Source: Acidobacteriota bacterium (GTDB lineage: Bacteria > Acidobacteriota > Blastocatellia > Pyrinomonadales > Pyrinomonadaceae). From it: a stretch of 64,000 nucleotides of DNA. The stretch spans positions 62,001 through 126,000 of the forward strand of contig JADKEF010000007.1 in assembly GCA_016718135.1 (NCBI GenBank). The letters are read 5' to 3'. The translations under genes and the position numbers were made by a program. Below are positions 44,001-50,234 of this stretch, piece after piece (positions within the stretch are counted from its first letter, which is position 1; every line of letters starts with the position of its first letter). The notes beneath the pieces are model-generated. The model had not been told where the DNA came from. It saw only the letters and a program-made list of their open reading frames with translations, and made no database searches.

Positions 44001-44870
44001 AGGCTTTTTGTCCGGGTCGCCGTCGATCACAGGAGCGAAAGCATTTCGGGCTTGGATCGATTTGTGCCGGATAAAGCCAAACACATTACCGCGGATGTCG
44101 TCGGTACCTCGCTTTGTAACGACGTTAACGATTCCGCCAGTCGCACGGCCAAATTCGGGCATGTACGAGTTTGTGGTGACCTGATACTCCTGAACCGCCT
44201 CCTGAGAAACCGTTGAGCGGGCAGCATTTACCGAGTTGTCTGTAAAATCAGCGCCGTCTACCTGTACTAGTGTCGAGCGGCCGCGTTGACCACCGATGTT
44301 AAGGCCGGAGGTTGGAGCCGGGCCGACAGGTCGGCCATTGTCGCGCCCAACGGTTGAGAGAGTAAGAGCAAATCCTGTCGCACTTCTTTCATTGATCGGA
44401 AGACCCTCGATACGGGCCTGATCGATCGTGTTGGAAACCGTACTACGTGTTGTTTCGACCAATTGAAGATCATCGGCCGATACATTTACAACGGCGGATG
44501 CCTCGCCGACATCGAGTTTAACGGTAAGATCCGCACTCTGGCCGACTGTGAGTTTGACTCCCGAGATCACACTTTTCTTGAAGCTCTTGGCCTCGACCGA
44601 TATCTCGTAGTCGCCCGGCGGCAATCCGACGAACCGATAATTGCCCTCGGCATTAGAAGTTGCAGATCGGGTGATTCCTGTGCCGACGCCCTTCGCTGTG
44701 ATGGTCGCACCAGCGACAACTGCCCCGCTCGGGTCGGTGACCGTGCCCGACAAGTCGGCTGCATTCGCCTGCGACTGGCCAATTGCCGAAGCGGCAAAGA
44801 CCAGTGTGGCCGCCAGCAAAACCGCGAATTTTGCGGTATGTGCCGACAATTTGGACATAAATACTCTCAT
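41079..44870 (-). CDS. Oar-like TonB-dependent receptor with carboxypeptidase-regulatory-like domain
   Basis: A 1263-residue outer-membrane protein. The ATG at 44870 has GAGGAG at good spacing and precedes a signal peptide (about residues 1-32, ending SAIGQSQ); an upstream start is rejected. An N-terminal carboxypeptidase-regulatory-like domain (AADLSGTVTDPSGAVVAGA to about residue 115) is followed by a plug (LNIGGQRGRSTLVQVDGADF, FGRATGGIVNVVTKRGTDD) and a large barrel ending FQFGLKLNF. Such receptors are abundant in Acidobacteria and probably import polymers. No dedicated TonB or SusD partner lies beside it. Confidence 0.92.
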   Translation of the reverse strand: MRVFMSKLSAHTAKFAVLLAATLVFAASAIGQSQANAADLSGTVTDPSGAVVAGATITAKGVGTGITRSATSNAEGNYRFVGLPPGDYEISVEAKSFKKSVISGVKLTVGQSADLTVKLDVGEASAVVNVSADDLQLVETTRSTVSNTIDQARIEGLPINERSATGFALTLSTVGRDNGRPVGPAPTSGLNIGGQRGRSTLVQVDGADFTDNSVNAARSTVSQEAVQEYQVTTNSYMPEFGRATGGIVNVVTKRGTDDIRGNVFGFIRHKSIQARNAFAPVIDGDPDKKPGYTRAQYGFTVGGPIKKDRTYYFGSFEQRRRQESGFFTGDIVGGATASITIGAPFLPFSNTYTGLTPAQVTYVQGLLATGQPTSIGTAIQYATMASAGTQTALNGTSTLISPGGAITAGTVIGPRFFLSGAPVPLTRDSNGQYIAFRPLSQLAKVFPIADATTFSSFRLDHAVNANNQLSFRFGYNPSRISGIQDESQNQTLGQNDYSRTGIQDIKDTSFGASWTSIWPRNMVNELYFNYGRRNATFDSQVPSVAHQIAGTGFIGSNPFSPVDRVENRTQIRDNLTWVKGNHQMKFGADFNWISGEASFELNFPALFNFGQQSCNSLIPGGATTVPCTGPAFTAIQAYGLGFPSVFIQGFGDPNSTLKNKPIAFFGQDTWKASKRLTVNFGVRYDYEFTEQFAPSPFTDPLTGISLTESDIQIAQDALNVTQGFPRDKNNFAPRLGVALDLMGDGKTVIRGAGGIFYDHPLLVVSFNSNIADGSQQQQATLLPIGGPSPTGLLNAFQVFHGTVCGVSGSSSAICGTSVTQAIATSSVYQFGRQRFDPSKFTGFGPILPFTLHVSKDFEYPMAFQGNLSIERMIGRDMSISASYITVNARHLAHPQDVNTVNTQSLIDNFRRYTANNPLACGGPCGPTGRAPTSLSEAAFFSLPTTSNALYTVVVPGFIAVNNTTGLRIVSPIAADYFRKLGPNYFFVKALTGLNKATFDTLLTGTLRAPGPINPYSDVNAQVSDGNSSYNALNIEVKKRFSTNMQFLATYTWSHSIDDSSDLQTLLKPQDNTNFRAEKSDSLFDQRHRFVISGIMSSPDAWRSSDSGFKRFMHGFSFAPIVEISSGRPFNILAVGDNNGDFQSTNERPSVRTDGSLCATGVDTNCNQGVFGLSGNLGRNMGLTQGYFTLDARLTRKVRMGERVSLDIIAEGFNLFNRFNEAAGNPFYQTVNAFGKRSGSGKYYSSPTSAFDPRQFQFGLKLNF

Positions 44871-45205
44871 TTTTGTTCTCCTCGATACGTGCTTGAAAAT
44901 TTCGATACCGGCCGGAAAGACAACGGAGGTAAGCTTTTGGCTGAACAATAATTACCGACTCAAACTACGAGAAAGTCATTCGAACGCTCTAAAAAAGCTT
45001 AGGTCTTTATCCGACAGATATTTAAACGGAATAGTTTACTGTCAAATTTGTACCCCAAAAACGGATTTAAGGCAAGCAAAAATGTAATTTTTTTGTAATG
45101 GCAGAGCTTGTAGGCGATATTGGTCTTACCAATTAGACCCCTAAGTTTGCGTTGCTTTCGAACTGCCTTGCGGGCGCCGATTCTGCTAAACTTTTCCCAA
45201 CGACG

Positions 45206-46165
45206 ATGAATATCATCCAGCTATCTATCCCGACCCCCTTTTATGTCGGCGACGTTAACGTTTACCTGATCAAGGAAGATCCGTTGACGTTGATCGACGT
45301 TGGGCCAAAAACCGATGCGGCAGCGAAGGCTCTCCGTGAGAAGCTGGCCGAGCATGGCGTAAAGTTCTCTGACGTTCGCCGGATCGTGCTGACCCATGCC
45401 CACGAAGATCATTGCGGCCTGGCAAAGCGGGTTCGCGACGAATCGAAGGACGCCGCGGTCCTGATACACGAATGGGAAACAGGCTATTTATTCGGCCGGC
45501 TGGCGCATGATGACCACAAGCAACTCTTACTTCGCTCGGGCGTGCCCGATCTGGTATTCGACGAGATGCGTGGCCTCTACGAGGAGGTGAGCTTACTTAC
45601 GGATTCGCTCGCGGACGGAGAGTTCAAACCTCTGACGGATGAGATGGAGTTGGAGTTTGATGGCGGTTCGTTAAAGGTCTTACACACACCCGGACACACA
45701 CCGGGTTCTTGTTCCTTTGTACGCGAAGCAAACCGAACACTTATCTGCGGCGATTGCGTGCTAAAACGGATCACTCCAAACCCGATCCTCGCGCCAGACC
45801 CTGTCGATCCGACGCAACGATTTCGATCGCTTGCCGAGTATCTCGTTAGCCTCGCCCGCCTGCGCAGCTATGCTCCGACACTAGCCTACGGCGGCCACGG
45901 TGAAGCCGTAACCGATTTTGAAGAGATCTTTCACCGCTACGTCCGTGCCATCGACGAGCGCCAAAAACGAGTCATCGCCCTCGTCGGCAAAAATGGGATC
46001 ACCGCTTATGAACTCGCAAAGAGCCTATTCGCCGATTCCTTCGACCACGGCGTACATCGTTTCCTCGCCGTTTCCGAAGCTATCGCACATCTTGACTATG
46101 CGGAGTCGGAAGGTAAGATCGGCGTGGAGATGTGCGGTGGAGTCGAGAATTATCGGCCGAATTAA
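45206..46165 (+). CDS. Metallo-beta-lactamase-fold hydrolase (LACTB2-like)
   Basis: A 319-residue hydrolase with the metal-binding motif THAHEDHCG (HxHxDH), followed by HTPGHTPGS and GDCVLKRITPN with the third and fourth ligand positions. The extra C-terminal helical region (about 245-319) resembles LACTB2-type nucleases and related hydrolases. The ATG at 45206 is used; a longer frame starting at 45152 adds no conserved residues. The stop abuts the convergent desaturase-like gene. The substrate is unknown. Confidence 0.82.
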   Translation: MNIIQLSIPTPFYVGDVNVYLIKEDPLTLIDVGPKTDAAAKALREKLAEHGVKFSDVRRIVLTHAHEDHCGLAKRVRDESKDAAVLIHEWETGYLFGRLAHDDHKQLLLRSGVPDLVFDEMRGLYEEVSLLTDSLADGEFKPLTDEMELEFDGGSLKVLHTPGHTPGSCSFVREANRTLICGDCVLKRITPNPILAPDPVDPTQRFRSLAEYLVSLARLRSYAPTLAYGGHGEAVTDFEEIFHRYVRAIDERQKRVIALVGKNGITAYELAKSLFADSFDHGVHRFLAVSEAIAHLDYAESEGKIGVEMCGGVENYRPN

Positions 46166-47014
46166 TTAAGGCAATGCCGCCTCAAACGAGACGTTCGAGG
46201 TCTCGGCCATGCTACCGATGACTTCGGTTATTTTTGTAATGTCGTCAAAGCCGGGAAGCTGGCGGACCCGTTGGGTGACTTTGGTGTCGATAGTCTCGAT
46301 GCCTTCACCGCCGGAAAAGAGCGTGGCACAAAGGTATTCCGTGCGGCGTTTGGCTAGCGAGCCTTGCCCGACCGGTGCCCAGAAGTGCTCGGTGACAAAA
46401 CGTGCGATGCGTCGGGCAGTCTTGTTTTTATTCAATTCGAGCTTGGCGACGCTCCAGTAGAATTGATTGTGGGCCGACTCTTCTTTGATGATGGCATCGA
46501 GGATCGGGTTGAGTACGGGGTGATCCGTCAGGGATTTCAAGCGGCGGTATCCCTGAGCGGCCTCCATCTCGTGGATCGCTCCGAAGGTCATGTGCGTCGC
46601 AGTAAACTTCTTTCCGATAAGATTCGTGAGAGTAGTGAGCATGTAAGCGTTTGCCTGATACGCCTTGGTTACAGCATTACGAACCTGCGTCTGCCACTTC
46701 TCATCCGTCTCATAACCGAGCTCGTTGAGAAAGCGATTCATCATCTCGCCGTGAGTGATCTCCTCGACGCCCCAGCGTTCCATGAATTTGCTGATGTGCG
46801 GGTCTTTCCCCGTCGGCGTACGTTGTAGTTCGCGGTGGTACATGTCCGTGAGCGTCTCGACGTCGCGCATATAGAACAGTACAGGTACGAATTTTTCGTC
46901 AAACCGCGTGTCCTTGACCTTGTTCCATGGTATCGACGACATAAATTCCGGCGTCAACGCGCGTTCTTGCCGCTCGTACCAATCCAGGACATCCTTGTTC
47001 GTCTCAAAGCTCAT
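46166..47014 (-). CDS. Ferritin-like di-iron protein (acyl-ACP desaturase family)
   Basis: A 282-residue helical protein with two di-iron motifs: VEEITHGEM (ExxH) and KEESAHNQFYW (EExxH). The YQANAYMLTTLTNLIGKKF and GAIHEMEAAQGYRRLK segments are typical of the soluble acyl-ACP desaturase family. It would introduce a double bond into acyl-ACP, using electrons from a ferredoxin, but family members exist with other oxidase functions. Start: ATG at 47014, divergent from the next gene. It shares no spacing with the MBL gene, whose stop it abuts tail to tail. Confidence 0.83.
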   Translation of the reverse strand: MSFETNKDVLDWYERQERALTPEFMSSIPWNKVKDTRFDEKFVPVLFYMRDVETLTDMYHRELQRTPTGKDPHISKFMERWGVEEITHGEMMNRFLNELGYETDEKWQTQVRNAVTKAYQANAYMLTTLTNLIGKKFTATHMTFGAIHEMEAAQGYRRLKSLTDHPVLNPILDAIIKEESAHNQFYWSVAKLELNKNKTARRIARFVTEHFWAPVGQGSLAKRRTEYLCATLFSGGEGIETIDTKVTQRVRQLPGFDDITKITEVIGSMAETSNVSFEAALP

Positions 47015-47120
47015 CTTAACCGATCGGGGATCGCATCAGCATAACGATTTTCGGGTTCGATTCAACTTTCTGCTAATTGCGACTGCGAAAAATCGCGGCG
47101 GTAATAATATAATCGAAAAT

Positions 47121-48167
47121 ATGAAAAAGTTGTATTCCGTTTGTTTTCTAATTGTATTCGCTGTGTCAATGGCCGCAGCTCAGGGCGGCAAGCTTTCCTT
47201 CGATGGCGAACGCCATCTGAAGAACATCAAACAGCTCACCAATGGAGGCGAAAATGCCGAGGCATATTTCTCATCTGATTCAAAGCAGTTGATCTTTCAG
47301 TCCAAACGCGACGGCCGCAACTGTGACCAGATCTATCGAATGAACATTGATGGATCAAAGGTCAAGATGGTCTCAAATGGTGAAGGACGGACAACTTGTT
47401 CGTACTTTTTCAAAGGCAACAAGAGGGTGATATACGCTTCCACTCACGGCGGTAAGAAGGAATGTCCCCCAAACCCAGATATGTCGCAGGGCTACGTCTG
47501 GGCGGTCTATCCGGATTTTGATCTGTACACTTCCACACCGGATGGTAAGGACATCAAGAAATTGACCGATACGCCTGGCTACGACGCTGAGGCGACAATT
47601 TCGCCGGATGGCAAGAAGATCATCTTCACCAGCGAACGTAGCGGCGACCTTGAGTTGTACTCGATGGATATTGATGGAAAGAACCTTAAGCAGCTTACTG
47701 ACGTCGTCGGCTACGATGGCGGTGCATTCTACTCGCCGGACAGCAAGATGATCGTTTACCGACGTTCGACACCGACGACACCCGCCGAGGTCGCTAGATA
47801 CAAGAGCCTGCTCGCCCGGCATCTGATCGTGCCGACGACTTTTGAGATATGGGTGATGAACGCGGACGGCAGCAACAAGCGTCAGATCACAAATCTCGCA
47901 GGCGGCAGCTTCGCACCGTATTTCACGCCTGACGGAAAGCGAATAATCTTCTGTACGAATTACTTCGCCACCGATCCGAGAAAGCGCAACTTCGACCTTG
48001 CCCTGATCAACCTCGACGGCACAGGCCTCGAACGCGTCACATTTAACGAGACTTTTGACGGCTTCCCGATGTTCTCGCCGAACGGCAAGAAACTTGTCTT
48101 TGCGTCGAATCGTAACGCAGCGAAAGAAGGCGAGACGAATGTGTTTATTGCGGATTGGGTGAATTAG
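47121..48167 (+). CDS. TolB/WD40-like beta-propeller protein, exported
   Basis: A 348-residue protein with a signal peptide (MKKLYSVCFLIVFAVSMAAA) and about five PD40/WD40-like repeats of the form SPDGKKIIFTSERSGDLELY, each with an Asn/Asp-rich turn. Such proteins resemble the TolB propeller and often sit in the periplasm. The ATG at 47121 is chosen over upstream starts because it begins the signal peptide. No partner gene is adjacent. The function is not shown by the sequence. Confidence 0.82.
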   Translation: MKKLYSVCFLIVFAVSMAAAQGGKLSFDGERHLKNIKQLTNGGENAEAYFSSDSKQLIFQSKRDGRNCDQIYRMNIDGSKVKMVSNGEGRTTCSYFFKGNKRVIYASTHGGKKECPPNPDMSQGYVWAVYPDFDLYTSTPDGKDIKKLTDTPGYDAEATISPDGKKIIFTSERSGDLELYSMDIDGKNLKQLTDVVGYDGGAFYSPDSKMIVYRRSTPTTPAEVARYKSLLARHLIVPTTFEIWVMNADGSNKRQITNLAGGSFAPYFTPDGKRIIFCTNYFATDPRKRNFDLALINLDGTGLERVTFNETFDGFPMFSPNGKKLVFASNRNAAKEGETNVFIADWVN

Positions 48168-48170
48168 CTC

Positions 48171-48247
48171 TTCCCTGCGTCCTCAGCGATCTCTGCGTTT
48201 AATTGATCTTGAACGCGGAGACCGCAAGGATCGCAAAGACAAGACAA
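48171..48247 (+). repeat. Octamer-type inverted repeat, CAGCGATCTCTGCGTT family
   Basis: A left arm rich in CTCTGCGT and a right arm (AACGCGGAGACCGCAAGGAT) pair imperfectly around a short loop. A 23-base stretch (48177-48199) is identical to 54099-54121. The element fills most of the gap between the WD40-like gene and the next gene. Confidence 0.75.
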
Positions 48248-48276
48248 GATCCGGTTGATGTTCTCGTTCTTTGTTT

Positions 48277-48858
48277 ATGAAAAAACAATTGATAACCAAC
48301 GTCATCCTTTTTTTGCTGCTTGCAACCGGTATCTCCGCCCAATCGATCGACAAAACCGTCGAGTCGATCAACAAACGCTACGCCGAGATCTCCGCAAAGG
48401 TGAAGGCGTGTGAGACGGACGATGATCAGGGCGAGTATGGCGAGTTATTCATGAACACGCTCACGGTAAACAGCCGCAACCACCAGTGGCGTGCCGTCGG
48501 TATCTACGGGCAGACGTTCAAGTTCTTTTACAGGGCGGTTGGGAATGACGAAAAGCGGCTTTATCCGGATCAACTAGTTTTCGTTAGGGTCGAACGCACC
48601 CAGTCGAATCGCAAATACGCTGAAGAATATTTGTACTCGGACGCCGGTGTGCTGATCTTCTATTCCCAGAAAGCGGAGAATGATGGCGACGCTCCGGCCG
48701 ATCGTCGCGTTTACTTTTCGGGACGGAAGGCGGTCCGCATTGTCGAGGACACAAAGTCGCGTGATCGGCTGACTGCAAAAGACGGTGCGACCGTAAAAGC
48801 AATAGATGCGGCGAGTCTCAAGATCGGCGACACCTTCTTAAGAACGTTACGATTGTAG
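48277..48858 (+). CDS. Exported protein of unknown function
   Basis: A 193-residue protein with a signal peptide (MKKQLITNVILFLLLATGIS, ending SAQS). The mature part is beta-rich and contains a paired aromatic segment (GIYGQTFKFFYRAVGNDEKR, split) and RRVYFSGRKAVRIVEDTKS. No family is recognised. The ATG at 48277 is preferred over a TTG two codons earlier. The next gene follows after 28 bases, so co-transcription is likely. Confidence 0.75.
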   Translation: MKKQLITNVILFLLLATGISAQSIDKTVESINKRYAEISAKVKACETDDDQGEYGELFMNTLTVNSRNHQWRAVGIYGQTFKFFYRAVGNDEKRLYPDQLVFVRVERTQSNRKYAEEYLYSDAGVLIFYSQKAENDGDAPADRRVYFSGRKAVRIVEDTKSRDRLTAKDGATVKAIDAASLKIGDTFLRTLRL

Positions 48859-48886
48859 TCCCATTGCCTATTTACTCCGATTACCT

Positions 48887-49252
48887 ATGAAATTAAATCT
48901 ATTTATCGTTATCGCGTCTGTACTGCTGTTTTCGTTTGGATGTGGATCAAGCTCGTTGAACAGTAGCAACACCGCGGCTAATTCCAGCAATACCGCAAAC
49001 ACCGAAGGCACAGCCGCAAAAACGCCGGCTGACGGTATGTATCCGAGCAAAGGCGTTGTTACCAAGATCAATAACGAACTTGGATCTATCGAGATCGATC
49101 ATGAGAATATTCCTGATCTCATGCCTGCGATGAAGATGGAATTTTCCGTCAAGGACAAAGCAATGCTCAAACCCATCGCTGTCGGCGACACCGTCACCTT
49201 CACGATCGAATACAAACAAGGCACTGAGCGCATCATTGCTATCGGCAAATAG
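48887..49252 (+). CDS. CusF-like copper-binding lipoprotein
   Basis: A 121-residue lipoprotein. The lipobox ends at Cys19 (LLFSFGC), followed by an Asn/Ser/Thr-rich linker. The C-terminal domain (about residues 50-121) matches the CusF/copper-binding periplasmic family: GVVTKINNELGSIEIDHENIP then MPAMKMEF, with the metal ligands His, Met and Met conserved. The usual tryptophan is replaced by Met in LMPAMKM. It may buffer copper or silver in the periplasm; no CusA/B/C genes are adjacent. Confidence 0.85.
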   Translation: MKLNLFIVIASVLLFSFGCGSSSLNSSNTAANSSNTANTEGTAAKTPADGMYPSKGVVTKINNELGSIEIDHENIPDLMPAMKMEFSVKDKAMLKPIAVGDTVTFTIEYKQGTERIIAIGK

Positions 49253-49255
49253 ACA

Positions 49256-50122
49256 ATGTCCATTCCATTCACGAAATTCCATGGTTTCGGCAACGATTAC
49301 ATCGTCATCGAACGTGACGACATTCCGCCCGATGCATCGCTTTCTGAGTTAGCTAAGGCGATCTGTACCCGAAACACAGGGGCCGGAGGTGATGGCATAG
49401 CGATCGTCGAACGCCTCGACGGCTCTGTAGCTGATTACTTTTGCGAGATCATCAATCCCGACGGCTCGACGGCCGGTTTCTCAGGAAACGGCACGCGGTG
49501 CGCCGTCGCATATCTCCACTACAAAGGCCTGTGGACCGAGCCGCAATTAAAGCTTGAAACTCGCAGCGGTATCAAGAAATACGATCTGATCGAGCGAAAA
49601 GGTGTCGGCGAATTTTGGTTCCGGGCGGAGATCGGTAAGCCGCGATTCTCGTCCGACGAAGTACCGGTTCTGACCGATGCTAGACGCCAGGCAGTCGTCA
49701 ATGAGCCGATCGAGGCCGACGGCCGTCACTACGCATTCTCAGCCGTGAATGTTGGCAATCCCGTAGCGTGTATCTTCGTTGACAATTTCGATTTCGACTG
49801 GCGAGCCATCGGCCGCACGCTCGAGACCCATGCGATGTTTCCCGAGCGAGCCAACATCGTATTCGTAAAGATCGACGACCGCGAAAATATCGACATCCGC
49901 ATCTGGGAACGCGGGGCCGGCGAGACGACCGCCTCGGGCACCTGCTCGAGCGCTGCCGCGATCCTCAGTGCCTTCATGCTCAAGACCGAACGCAAAGTAA
50001 TGGTCCACTCCGAGGGTGGCACCACCGACGTCCTCTGGCGCGACGACGACGAGATCGTCATCAATGGCCGAGCCGACCTCTCATACTACGGCGAATGGCC
50101 CCTAAGATCACCAGATACATAG
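49256..50122 (+). CDS. dapF: DapF-family protein with both catalytic Cys replaced by Ser
   Basis: A 288-residue protein of the diaminopimelate epimerase family, which in true DapF inverts LL-DAP to meso-DAP for lysine and peptidoglycan. The fold motifs FTKFHGFGNDYIVIE, INPDGS and ERGAGETTASG are clear. The active-site motifs are changed: the C-G-N-G cysteine is Ser76 (FSGNGTRC) and the second A-C-G-T cysteine is Ser227 (TASGTCSS; a nearby Cys230 is shifted). In VNVGNPVAC the usual His after GNP is Val. It starts three bases after the CusF-like gene. Either another chemistry or a non-standard epimerase is expected. Confidence 0.75.
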   Translation: MSIPFTKFHGFGNDYIVIERDDIPPDASLSELAKAICTRNTGAGGDGIAIVERLDGSVADYFCEIINPDGSTAGFSGNGTRCAVAYLHYKGLWTEPQLKLETRSGIKKYDLIERKGVGEFWFRAEIGKPRFSSDEVPVLTDARRQAVVNEPIEADGRHYAFSAVNVGNPVACIFVDNFDFDWRAIGRTLETHAMFPERANIVFVKIDDRENIDIRIWERGAGETTASGTCSSAAAILSAFMLKTERKVMVHSEGGTTDVLWRDDDEIVINGRADLSYYGEWPLRSPDT

Positions 50123-50189
50123 AGAGTCAGGAGATTTGACACGCCCAGCTTTCGGCGAAGTCGTAAAAAGGATTTTTGTGAATTTTGAC

Positions 50190-50222
50190 TTGTTTTTCTC
50201 TGTATTCTCTGTGACTCTGTGG
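50190..50222 (+). repeat. Octamer-type repeat, word CTCTGTGA
   Basis: Three tandem units of 8-9 bases (CTCTGTATT, CTCTGTGA, CTCTGTGG) lie 13-45 bases before the kinase start. The same word recurs, in both orientations, around 52846-52964. No inverted partner is seen within this gap, so only one arm is present. Confidence 0.6.
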
Positions 50223-50234
50223 TGAATATTTCTT

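Noticed and set aside
45120..45142. D-arm-like hairpin (GGTCT/AGACC) that looked like part of a tRNA
   Set aside because: Only the D-arm-like stem is present. No acceptor stem, anticodon arm or T arm can be built around it, so it is not a tRNA gene.
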